Shown here piece by piece: positions 54,450-64,000 of a DNA stretch of 64,000 bases. Location of the stretch: NCBI GenBank assembly GCA_029721435.1, contig CM056573.1:153471947-153535946 (forward strand), read 5' to 3'. Each line of letters begins with the position of its first letter. The first letter of the stretch is position 1. The notes beneath the pieces were generated by a model, which was not told where the DNA came from, did no database searches, and worked only from the letters and a program-made list of their open reading frames with translations. The stretch is from Gymnothorax reevesii (taxonomy: Eukaryota > Chordata > Actinopteri > Anguilliformes > Muraenidae). Made by a program: the position numbers and the translations under genes.

Positions 54450-55745
54450 CTAGGTGTTCACTGTGTTGGAATGAACCCCATTTTATGCACAGCCACTACA
54501 GCTTTAGGGGCTGAAAGATAATTGGGGGAGCTGACATAAAATGTATTTATTTTTTGAATTGTTTGTAAATCCTTCCTGGCAATAACTGCCTGAAGTTTGG
54601 AACCTAGAGACATCACCAGATACTGGATATTTTCCCTGGTGATATCCTGCAAAGCCTTCACTGCAGCTGTCTCAAGCTTCTGCTTTGGTGTTTGGGCATT
54701 TCAGTCTTGCCTTCAGCAAGTGAAACACTCGCAGGTGGATTCAGATCAAATAATTGACTTGCCTATAGTAGAACAATTCACTTCTTTGCCTAAACAATAT
54801 TGTGTTGCTTTTGCAGTATACTTCCAAGGTATCAATCACCTGCATAGTGAAGCATTGTCCAATGGGTCCTGAAGCATTTGGCTGAATCTAAGCATTTAAT
54901 ATTGCCCTATAAAATTCAGAATTCATGCTATAGCTTTTGTCAGTAGTCACATCACCAGTAAATACAAGGGAACCTGCTCAACGACCACACATGCTCATAC
55001 ATGACCACTCTTCATAGATGAGGTTGTATTCTTCAGATCATGGGCTGTTCCTTCCTTCCTTCCTAACAGAGTTCTCTCCCCGCCTTGTTGGTACAAGTAA
55101 ATTTTTGCCTCATCTGATCACAAGATGTTATTCCAGAACTATACAAGCTTTGTTGAGGTGTTTTTTGTTTTTTTTCTTTTTGGAAAATTTCATGTTTTTG
55201 TGCCCACGATTGATGCACCTCTTGAAATAAACCCTCTGCATTCACTCCGGTGAAGTCTTCTCTTTATTGCTTACTTTGGTACTGATTTGCTTACCTTTTG
55301 GAAAGCTCCTGATCTGGTCAATTGTTGTGATGTGTTTTTTCTGAACCAGGTAAAAAAATTCTCCTATCACCCACCACAGTTGTCTGTCCTCCTGGTCTTT
55401 TTGTATTCTTGAGCTCACCAGTGCTTTCTTCATTTTCAGGATAGTACCAAATTGTTTATTTAGCCACATCTAATGGTTTAACTTCTTCTCTGGTGGGTTT
55501 GCTTCGATTTTTCAAGCTCACAATGGCTTGGTTCTCTGGCACTAACATCTCTTAATATTTCCATTTGAGAGTTAATAGCAAAAGATTCCAAATGCGGATG
55601 CAACGCTTGAAATCAGCTGTAGTTTGTTCACTTTGAAAGGAAAATGAGGGAATAAAAAAATACCAGGCCATGGAACAGCTAAGCACCAATTGTCCAAATA
55701 ATTGTACCTCTCAAAAAAGAGTCTTAAAGCTTTAGTTTGCAGCCT
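54450..55745 (-). mobile_element. Tc1/mariner relic, whole-length but decayed
   Basis: On minus the order is correct for a Tc1-like element: 5' region near 55740-55560 (CCATGGCCTGG, CCAATTGTC inverse phrases), HTH region near 55560-55240, linker, catalytic region near 55140-54700, and the C-terminus DITRENIQYLVMSLGSKLQ AVIA at about 54650-54560. Reading frames are broken throughout. It is a different family from those at 3.3, 30.5 and 56 kb. Confidence 0.75.
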
Positions 55746-55899
55746 TGGAACAGCTGGCAAGATTTGAATGTAGCCTCACCTCTAAACCCACCCCCTCCCT
55801 TCAAGCCTCTGACCAAAGCCAGGCCCCTTCATGCATGCACAAGCGCAAGTCTTACTGTTACCTGGCAGAAATGCTGGTAGATTCAAGTTTTTCAAAAAA

Positions 55900-55905
55900 T
55901 TATTA

Positions 55906-55962
<57 letters not shown>

Positions 55963-56000
55963 TTTTGTATATATAAATATACGTACACACACACACACCT
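55900..56000. repeat. AT/AC dinucleotide microsatellite
   Basis: (TA)n of about 18 repeats followed by (CA)n and mixed TATA/CACA tracts, next to the left end of the following Tc1 element. Confidence 0.95.
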
Positions 56001-56290
56001 CTAAAAAATAAAGGGAACACTTAAACAACACAATGTAACTCCAAGTCAATCACACTTCTGTGAAATCAAACTGTCCACTTAGAAAGCAACACAGATTTAC
56101 AATCAATTTCACATGCTGTTGTGCAAATGGAATAGACAACCAGTGGAAATTATAGGCAATTCGCAAGACACTCCGAATAAAGAAGTGGTTCTTCAGGCGG
56201 TGACCACAGACCACTTCTCAGTTCCTATGCTTTCTGATTGATGTTTTGGTCACTTTTGAATGCGGGCGGTGCTTTCACTCTAGTGGTGGC

Positions 56291-57314
56291 ATGAGACGGA
56301 CTCTACAACCCACACAAGTGGCTCAGGTAGTGCAGCTCATCCAGGATGGCACATCAATGTGAGCTGTGGCAAGAAGGTTTGCTGTGTCTGTCAGCGTAGT
56401 GTCCAGAGCATGGAGGCGCTACCAGGAGACAGGCCAGTACATCAGGAGACGTGGAGGAGGCCGTAGGAGGGTAACAACCCAGCAGCAGGACCGCTGCCTC
56501 CGCCTTTGTGCAAGGCGGAACAAGAGGAGCACTGCTAGAGCCCTGCAAAATGACCTCCAGCAGGCCACAAATGTGCATTTGTCTGCTTCAACGGTCAGAA
56601 ATCGACTCCATGAGGATGGTATGAGGGCCCAACGTCCACAGGTGGGGGTTGTGCTTACAGCCCAACACCGTGCAGGATGTTTGGCATTTGCCAGCGAACA
56701 CCAAGATTGGCAAATTCGCCACTGGTGTCCTGTGCTCTTCACAGATGAAAGCAGGTTCACTCTGAGCACGTGACAGACGTGACAGTGTCTGGAGACGCCA
56801 TGGAGAACGTTCTGCTGCCTGCAACATCCTCCAGCATAACCGGTTTGCCAGTGGGTCAGTAATGCTGTGGGGTGGCATTTATTTGGGGGGCCGCACAGCC
56901 CTCCATGTGCTCGCCAGAGGTAGCCTGACTGCCATTAGGTACTGAGATGAGATCCTCAGACCCCTTGTGAGACTATATGCTAGTGCGGTTGGCCCTGGGT
57001 TCCTCCTAATGCAAGACAATGCTAGACCTCATGTGGCTGGAGTGTGTCAGCAGTTCCTGCAAGACCAAGGCACTGATGATATGGACTGGCCCGCCCGCTC
57101 CCCAGACCTGAATCCAATTGAGCACTTCTGGGACATCATGTCTCGCTCCATCCACCAACGCCATGTTGCACCACAGACTGTCCAGGAGTTGGCGGGTGCT
57201 TTAGTCCAAGTCTGGGAGGAGATCCCTCAGGAGACCATCCGCCTCCTCATCAGGAGCATGCCCAGGCATTGTAGGGAGGTCATACAGGCACGTGAAGGCC
57301 ACACACACTACTGA
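56291..57314 (+). pseudogene. Tc1-like transposase, DD34E, with two stops and a frameshift
   Basis: Starts [20 protein letters not shown]. Defects: TGA at 56360-56362 (a CpG-type CGA to TGA change), a 2-bp loss near 56770, and TGA at 56943-56945. Readable blocks: [33 protein letters not shown] with the first Asp, MQDNARPHVAG with the second Asp, and SPDLNPIEHFWD with the Glu; 34 residues lie between second Asp and Glu. It ends REGHTHY. The catalytic triad is intact in the separate pieces, but no full-length product can be made. Confidence 0.92.
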
Positions 57315-57368
57315 GCCTCATTTTGACTTGTTTTAAGGACATCACATCAAAGTTGGATCACCCTGTAG

Positions 57369-57668
57369 AGCAGGGGTGGGCAATCACAGTCCTGGAGGGC
57401 CGGGGTGTATGCAGGTTTTTATTCCTATCAATTACCCTGACTAATTGAGTTAATTGATTGCATGCACAACAAATATAGATTTTCGCAATGATTCGATCAA
57501 AGGAAAATGTTTTATGAAGGGAGACAAGACTAGTCTTTGTAGTTTCATGATAATTTAAAGAAATGCGCGTGAAACGTCAGATTTCATAAATGGTTTGGCT
57601 AATTGAGACAATCAACTAATTAAAGACCAGATGTTGGTAAGAAAACCAGGGACAGATACGGCCCTAGC
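57369..57668. mobile_element. hAT-like MITE, right-truncated, nested in the Tc1 element
   Basis: Begins CAGGGGTGGGCAATCACAGT then CCTGGAGGGCCGGGGTGTA, the start of a common fish hAT MITE. The right side has AACCAGGGACAGATACGGCC, matching the inverse end up to a break. A short ATCCAGACCTCC duplication follows at 57670-57700. Confidence 0.7.
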
Positions 57669-57848
57669 AAAATCCAGACCTCCAAATCCAGACCTCCATG
57701 GGTTATTAAATTTGATTTCCATTGATAATTTTTGCATGATTTTGTTGTCAGCACATTCAACTATGTAGAGAACAAAGTATTTAATAATAATATTTCATTC
57801 ATTTAGATCTAGGATGTGTTAGTGTTCCCTTTATTTTTTTGAGCAGTG

Positions 57849-58030
57849 TATATATATATATATACTGTATATACACCTATACACACAAACACACACACTG
57901 TACATGTAACGTTTTGTGCTACAAAACCACACAAGTCCACAACATTACAGTAGGAAAACATCCTGTTAAATATATCATATACTCCAAACAATTGATCATG
58001 AAGACATCTGTTGTGATTCTGCTTTTTGCT
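57849..58030. repeat. TA microsatellite and short unclassified sequence
   Basis: (TA)n at about 57849-57870 and CACACA tract, then about 130 bp without assignment. Confidence 0.6.
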
Positions 58031-59244
58031 TGTCATGTTTAAGTTCAGTGCCTGGCTCAGCCATGTTTAGGATTCTTGTGTTTAAGTGACCTCTGCCTGT
58101 CTGACCATTCTTAGTATTGTGTATTGTGTTCCTGGTATTTATATTTCTTGTTTTTATTTTTCATGTTTAGATCATTCAGTTTTACATGCTTTGCACTTTG
58201 TCTCCCCTGTCTTGTCATGTGTGTATCTTTGCTCACGGTCCCTTGTCTTGCGTGCCACTCATTCGGGTGATTTATTGGTTTCTGGGTTTTCAATCTTCTT
58301 TCATTATCTCGTGTTCTTCCTTCCTCTCTCTTTTACTGTCTTACTAACACATACTAACAGTTTATTGTTTTTGCTAATTACTAACCACACTAATCTTGAA
58401 TATTTTTACTAACTTTCTAACATGCACTCGGGATTGTATAGCTGCACATACTAATTGACTAATGATCTCTCAGCAGTCGCTCAATTCTAATCTCCGCCTC
58501 CTTGCCCATCCCTAATTATCTCTGCTGCAAGTTTCTGTGGTTTTCCACTTATACTTTGTGCTTTCCTTCTCTTTTATCTTGGCACTTTAGCACTCCTTAA
58601 CCGGAGCTGTTGTTTTGTACTTAGGTTTGTCTTGTGATCCCTGTCGGTGTTTTGGCTACAGCCAAATTCATGTAATTAGTTTATTCCTCATGTGTCTCTC
58701 CCTGATCATTGTTACCATTGATTGCACCTGTTCTCCCTGGTCATGTGTTTACCCCGGATGTGTATATAAGATGTCTGTTTGGATCACTCTCTTGTCAGAT
58801 TGTTCTCCCTATTTTTCTCTTGCCACGTTTCTCGCCTTGATTTCTCAGTGTTTATCTTTCTGACTGGATTGCCCGACTTTTCATTTTTGCCTTTGTGATT
58901 TTGGATTACTGTTGCATCTGTGTGTTTTGACCATTTTTCTGCCCGACTACGAGATCTGTTTGCTGCCCTGGTAACGATTCGGATTACGTCCTGTGGATTC
59001 TGGCTTGTATCTCTGAAAGTACTATTCCTGTGTACCAGACCCATTTCTGTCCGACTACGATTACTGTGATTGCTGCCCTGGTTTTTGATACAATTTTTGC
59101 CCAACTGGATTTCGACTTTTGGATTGTGGACTTTGTACTGTTGCCTTTTGCCTTGCGGGGGTCACCCCCCTTTACCAATAAAACAAGCTCTACTGCACTT
59201 CCTGGTTCTCGCATCTGCTTCCTGATCGCATTACAACATCTCCG
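58031..59244 (+). mobile_element. long solo LTR (Gypsy-like)
   Basis: Starts TGTCATGTTTAAG and ends near ATTACAACA. It has a TATA box TGTATATAAG at 58761 and an AATAAA at 59177-59182, with pyrimidine-rich flanks, as expected for U3-R-U5. Between them are two versions of CCGACTACGA and GCTGCCCTGGT. No internal genes on either side. The boundaries and the absence of a visible 5-bp duplication leave some doubt. Confidence 0.55.
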
Positions 59245-60531
59245 TCCATTAGAATGATGGGGATTTTGGAGGTAAAAATACGCCGTAGGGTTAGCTGTGT
59301 GAATGCTTCGCACAAACACTCCTTAAGATCTACATTTGACCATCATCGAGTATATCTTATGAACGGGGCCTCAGGACAAATATCAAACCAATATGACTAC
59401 TTGGGCATATTACAAATATAGTTTCAGCATATAAATAAAACAATGCTAACCAATGAGCTAGACTTGGCACTAGAAACAAGCCAATGTTAGTCACGGCTGC
59501 AATGTTTGTTACACAAGATATTCACATTGGACTGATACTGTAAACATTAACATCTTGGCTATGTTTTTTGAAAATAAAACCAGTAATAAATTAAAGGGAT
59601 AATTCAATTATCAGTGCAGCAGAAATGTGATGAGCTGGGCATCGGTTTGGAATTCTTACAGGTCCCTTCGCTCCCTCTACCTCTGGAAAGCAATTCTGAT
59701 GTTTATCCTCATTTTATTTTGGAATCTGTCCGACTCTCTCCTTCAAGCTTTTGGTTGTTCTTCGGTCTGCTTCTGTTTGCTAATAATTGCTTATACAAGA
59801 AAAACAAGCAAAGAAGGGATGGGGAATTTTTTCTTTGCTAGAGGTGGCTTTCTCACCATTGCTCCTAAAAATCTCCTGAAGCCGGATGTAAACACAGGTA
59901 ACATCGCAAGAGACAGCGCTTTTTCTTCTTCTTCTAGGGGATTAATGGCAGCTTATAAACCTAGGGTGTATTCTGCCAACTGCTGGTTCTATAATCACGA
60001 GAGAATTAACTTGAATAAGGGAGGGGGATGCCCGCTGCATGTGCACATGAAGTGATTGACATTCGTCAGCCACTACTCCAGGCTCTGATTGGTTGTTTTT
60101 TGTTGGGAGCGGTAGAATCTTGCAAATAGAATTAGGAGAGCAAGATGGAGCCAGATGCCTCTAATTTTTTCACACATCATCTGACTCACATGCCACTGTC
60201 AGGTCATAGTGACAATTTTAACAAATATGACAAGTGATTTTTTTTTTTTTTTTAATTGCAAAGTCTTGCTTTATCTCCTACCTCTGAAAAGTTTTAATTC
60301 TGCTCCTAGAAACATAAGTGGAATGTTGGGTGGAATTATTGGGCACAAAAACAATTTAAAAAAAAAATCAATTATGGAAAAAAACGAAGTAATGAAAAGG
60401 GGACATATTCTTGTCTTGTTGGTGGTCTCAAGGCTGAAACAGTAGTGTTCTCTATTATCTTAGGAATTGCAGAGGTGTTAACCCATAGTTATTTAGCCTT
60501 TGCTTTGCTGCATTTGTTGTTTCCTCACAAT
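59245..60531. other. no gene recognised
   Basis: A 142-codon frame at 59627-60055 (starts MMSWASVWNSYRS) has hydrophobic stretches but no known domain. About 59595-60180 has the look of an old interspersed repeat. T-rich run at 60240-60253. Confidence 0.35.
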
Positions 60532-61194
60532 GGCCCTCATTTATCAAAGTTGCGTTCACCAAAAAAATGGGTGTACACCAAATCTCCCGCAAGAATCGGC
60601 ATTTATCAATCTGAACGTGAGCGAACGGTCCGCAAAAATCTCACGCCAGGTCTGATCAAGTGTACGCAAATCTGAAAACAGCGAACAACATGCAGGAATG
60701 AGTGCAGCTGTTAAAACGAGTAATAAAACATATGCAGCGATGCGGACGTCATGCTGTTGTTGTTCTTATAAGTAAAATAAATAAATGGATAAATAAACGA
60801 ATAAAAGCAGGTTGTTTCCAAATATAAGTGTCATTTATTTCTCTACAAAGATGTAATTATTTATTCAATAAATTTATTTAATAAATAAATAAATTGCACC
60901 TGTGTTGAGAAATTAGTTACTCTTATTTGGAAACAACCTGCTTGTCAGGCCAGACGGCTGACAATTACAATCAATTTGATTAAGCGCAATGCGCAGCTTG
61001 GCAGATATGCAGTGTATGTCAGATACTCATCTAGTCAGATAATTACTGAACAACAAAAGAAACGAAAGTTAGCCTAATTAAAGGCAGACTGGAAAATAAG
61101 TTTGCGCGTAATTATTTTAGAAAATCAATTTTATTTCTAGCACGTGCACATTTACACTCGTTTCATCAAACTTTTCTTTATTTTGCGGCCCCTT

Positions 61195-61268
61195 GTTAGA
61201 GGAATAAGCTTCTGTCTGAAGTGAGAGGAACTTTCGGCACAGAGATCTCATCCGGGAAAGTAACGAGT
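61195..61268 (+). pseudogene. Harbinger transposase first-exon fragment, copy 2
   Basis: LLEE- and [12 protein letters not shown] codons (GAAGTGAGAGGAACTTTCGG, CACAGAG) match the copy at 44912-45033. The DEWLL segment continues after the LINE at 63044. Frameshifted and split. Confidence 0.55.
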
Positions 61269-63037
61269 ACTTGTTTATGACATTATCTTCACCAAGTGAA
61301 TCATTTTTCAAACAATATGAGAAAAAAATCTTCAAATTTATATGGAGTGGTAAACCAGATAAAGTTAAGCGTGTGTACCTTTACAATGAATATGAATCAG
61401 GTGGCCTAAAACTGTTAAATTTAAGAGCTTTGAATCTCTCACTCAAAGCCTCCCTGATTCCAAAGTTTTTTAAAAACCCTGGATGGTTCTCCCGGAGACT
61501 ATTAGACAATGTACACCCGATTTTTAAAAAGGGACTGTTTCCCTTTCTACAGATTAAATGCCCCCAGTTCTCACAATTGAATAAGGAACTGGCCGTCAAT
61601 CTTTCCCCATTTTTAATGGAAGCCATACAAAGTTGGCTGCAATTTCAATTCTATCCTCCAGAAAATACAGAGGAAATTTTGCAAAAAATCATATGGTTCA
61701 ATTCTAACATCTTGATTGGTAAGAAATTAATTTTTTGGAAAAATATGTTTGATTCTGGCATTATTTTTATAAATGATCTTGTAAATAATGAAGGTAAATT
61801 AATGTCATATGAAGAGTTAATTGACATTTATGGCAAGGTTTGCCCTCTACAAAAGTTCAACCAACTGGTTGCCGCCATACCGCTAAAATGGAAAAGAAGA
61901 ATTGTTCGAGGAAGTAACAAGGAGCTTGTCTGTCGATCATTTATGAAAAACTTTCAGTGGATTGAAAAAACCAGCATAAATGGAATGATATACAAGTTTC
62001 ACCTTGAATCAAGAAACCTGAGAGCTAATCCTCACAATATTTTAGATTCTTGGGAGTATATGCTAGATTTCCCAATTCCATGGAACCAGGTCTTCAATTT
62101 AATTTACAAAACGACTATAGATTCGTCAATTAGATTTTTTCAGTTTAAATTGATATATAAATTTTTGGCCACTCAAAAGATGCTTCATATTTGGGGAATT
62201 GAGGAGTCCAACTTGTGTAGATTTTGTGGCGAAGAGGTTGAGTCAGTGGAACATTTATTTTGGTACTGCCCCTGTGTAGGTCTGTTTTGGACAGGGGTTC
62301 AGAGGTGGCTGGCTTTATATTCAAGTAATTTTACACTGGACTTGCCCACCATTCTTCTGGGCAGTCTAAAAAATGACTGCGGAAAAATAGTCAATATTTT
62401 AATACTTCTTGGCAAAATTTTCATTTTTAAATCAAAATCTGTGGACGCTCTGAGGATAGAGAGATTCAAATTCTTTGTAAAACATCACAGTAAAATTGAA
62501 TGTATAATGGCACAAGAGAACAGTAGGTTAAGTGTGTATAAGGATAGATGGAGGGCGCTGAGAGTGGCAGAAGGATGGGAATGAAAATAAGTAATTGTAT
62601 GAGTACATAATATATGATATGTTGTATGACTATATTTGCTAAAGCATGTATCTTATGTATGTGTGTGTGTCTAGGTACGTTTATGTATGTATATATATAT
62701 ATATATATATATCTATATGCTGTATGTATGTATGCGTATGTATGTATGCATATGTTTATGTATACATATATATAATTATGATTAATGTAGGTATTGTGCA
62801 GGTATGTTCTTAATTTTCACTTCAATTTACTCATCTTTGTGTATGTTTACATTCTAATTTATGTCATTGTCCTTTCACTGTATCATCTGTAAATATGGGT
62901 TTAGGGTGTTGTGATGGGAGTAAAAGGGTGGGTGTGGGGTCTTTGAGAAATTTACTGTAATTGATTAAATTCAGTAGGCCCCCAAAATGGGGGGGGTGGT
63001 GGAGGGATTTAAAAAAAAAAAAAAATAAATAAATAAA
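61269..63037 (+). mobile_element. 5'-truncated L1/Tx1-group LINE
   Basis: Flanked by a 12-bp target duplication AAAGTAACGAGT (61257-61268 and 63038-63049) and ending in an A-rich tail with TAAATAAATAAA (63011-63040). Only the 3' third of ORF2 is present. Long duplication, A-rich tail and the truncated 5' end are the marks of target-primed reverse transcription. Microsatellites (TATG/TA) lie in its 3' UTR at about 62655-62780. Confidence 0.92.
61271..62584 (+). pseudogene. L1/Tx1-group ORF2, C-terminal part (open, 437 codons)
   Basis: Uninterrupted from 61271 to TGA at 62582-62584. It covers the region after the reverse transcriptase palm: KFIWSGKPDKVKRVYLYNEY, GGLKLLNLRALNLSLKASLI, and near the end a zinc-knuckle-like CRFCGEEVESVEHLFWYC, followed by IERFKFFVKHHSK. 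The endonuclease and most of the reverse transcriptase are absent because of 5' truncation, so it cannot work. The open frame indicates a recent insertion. Confidence 0.9.
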
Positions 63038-63049
63038 AAAGTAACGAGT

Positions 63050-63400
63050 GGCTGCTCGTTTTGTGTTGCACCCAATAAAATGTCATGGAGTAACACTGAT
63101 AAAAGTACAATGAAGAGTGATCTCTGCACTCTGTATTTTACCAATTACCCTCATGGTGCTCCGATCGAGGCGGGGGGGACTCATCCATGTCCCCACCGGC
63201 TCGTATACCCACAATGGAGGGGGAGCCTATCAGCGCTGCGACAGCTAGAGGTTCGAGTCTAGTTGGCACCGGTCAGTGCGCAGTTGCAACCCGTTTTTTG
63301 GAGGCGATCTTAAGATCGGACCACTTTTTTAACCTACATGTAAAGCATTTGGATTGTCAATTATGTAGGCAATATAACATGAAATATCGTGGATCTATAA
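63050..63400. other. GC-richer segment, Harbinger interior
   Basis: Follows the resumed transposase exon. Includes GGAGGGGGAGCCTATCAGCG and AGGTTCGAGTCTAG. No domain recognised; not a tRNA. Confidence 0.4.
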
Positions 63401-63599
63401 AATTAATTTATTAAGGCCGATGTTATTCGCACTTTTACGCGTGGCAAAGGCTAAATTTTTTTCTTGTCCACACTTGTAAGTGCGCAAGTTGATGACCATT
63501 CCAGTGCCACTTAGAAAGTACCGCTTAAAATGTGGGCAATGGAGAAATGTGCATCTTGGTCTATGAAGAATTTTGGTCATTTAACTGCGTCCAAGCACA

Positions 63600-63760
63600 A
63601 AAGTTAAGTGCGAATAGTCACTTCGATTTATTAATGAATTTAATAAAATCTCTGCTGCACACCGGTTTTCCACCCCAACAGTGTTTACTGCAGCAGCAAT
63701 AGTTCTCCAAACAGCAGCCTACTGGGCTCCCTTTATGCCACTCTAAAGACTTCCAAATAA
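63600..63760 (-). pseudogene. Myb/SANT-like domain remnant (Harbinger)
   Basis: On minus, AAVWRTIAAAVNTVGVENR resembles helix two of the Myb/SANT-like domain (W-x-x-I-A-x-A-V-N). Stops flank it. The following non-coding part near 63800-63900 is similar to 29560-29720 in the other Harbinger relic. Confidence 0.5.
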
Positions 63761-64000
63761 AATAATTTTGTTTTTCTCAATCTATCGTCGGCTTGCTGAT
63801 AAACCTTGTATCTTCAAAATGATAAACTTTACAGGAGAGCAAAAAAAAAAAAAAAGGTTTATTTTGCATGTAAGAATGCAGTTGAGCCGTGCTCGGGTTG
63901 GATGACTATTTTTCCTCCAAAAATTTATCCAATCAATGAAATTTTGTATTTTGCGATGTTTTTTTTTTTTTTTATTTCGGCATGATTGTAATTCATTTCA

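Larger units (their letters stand above)
56001..57848 (+). mobile_element. Tc1/mariner element, nearly complete, with a nested hAT MITE
   Basis: The left end reads AAAAAATAAAGGGAACACTT (its first bases replaced by microsatellite) and the right end has the inverse AGTGTTCCCTTTATTTTTTT followed by GAGCAGTGTATA. It contains one transposase gene and, in the 3' untranslated part, a hAT-like insert. Sequence decay is light, making this one of the younger elements here. Confidence 0.9.
60532..64000 (+). mobile_element. PIF/Harbinger copy 2, split by an L1/Tx1 LINE, runs off the window
   Basis: Left end GGCCCTCATTTATCAAAG at 60532. About 61096-61268 matches copy 1 (44752-45020) and holds the transposase first exon, cut by the LINE at 61269 and resuming at 63038 with GTAACGAGTGGCTGC. 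A Myb/SANT-like remnant lies on minus at about 63600-63760, the usual convergent layout. Whether 63400-64000 belongs to this copy or to a second Harbinger cannot be settled without the right end. Confidence 0.6.

Noticed and set aside
55745..56011. Frame running through the AT/AC microsatellite
   Set aside because: Its YIYI and HTHT strings are only dinucleotide repeat translated.
63225..63270. GGTTCGAGTC as a tRNA or SINE B box
   Set aside because: No A box at the right distance and no cloverleaf; it sits in Harbinger-like sequence.

Overview
The window looks like a nuclear genomic segment from a ray-finned fish; the species cannot be fixed from sequence alone. The evidence is one interferon-type guanylate-binding protein (GBP) gene with small exons and long introns, set in a dense mixture of transposon classes typical of fish: several Tc1/mariner families, PIF/Harbinger with Myb-like companion genes, hAT MITEs, CR1/L2-group and L1/Tx1-group LINEs, Ty3/Gypsy with chromodomain, Penelope-like elements and Helitron-like repeats.

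The only host gene I can support is the GBP gene on the + strand. Ten coding exons lie at 4866-5061, 18705-18832, 21193-21302, 21800-21990, 24812-25054, 25163-25443, 26847-27059, 27228-27330, 33102-33295 and 53582-53800. Together they give 1878 nt, an uninterrupted 625-residue reading frame, with compatible phases at every junction. The protein has the GBP P-loop, the DTEGLGD switch and a long helical region. It ends in a hydrophobic tail rather than a CaaX box. Intron 3 has a U12-type 5' splice site, intron 5 is only 108 nt and open in frame, and intron 9 is over 20 kb.

Layout. 1-4860: LINE, Harbinger and Tc1 debris upstream of the gene, ending in a splice acceptor that implies an upstream non-coding exon. 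5.1-18.7 kb (intron 1): a hAT MITE, tandem arrays and a four-level nest in which a Harbinger-like element (CAG target duplication) holds a 152-bp array, the array is split by a Tc1 element, and the Tc1 transposase is split by an L2-type LINE. The same Tc1 carries a 440-bp inverted duplication. 18.9-33.1 kb: the central exons, with a Helitron-like repeat, a foldback pair, a 2.6-kb Harbinger relic and a Tc1 relic in the introns. 33.3-53.6 kb (intron 9): TTAA MITEs, an unidentified membrane/coiled-coil ORF in a retroelement-like unit, two LINEs, a decayed Gypsy element, Tc1 and Harbinger pieces, a Penelope-like element with hammerhead-like motifs, a solo LTR and a Helentron/DINE-1-like repeat. 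53.8-64 kb: two Tc1 relics, a long solo LTR, and a Harbinger copy split by a 5'-truncated L1/Tx1 LINE with a clear target duplication.

All transposon genes seen are broken by stops, frameshifts, truncation or nested insertions. No rRNA, tRNA or CRISPR was found. Boundaries of old repeats are approximate unless a terminal repeat or target duplication is described.
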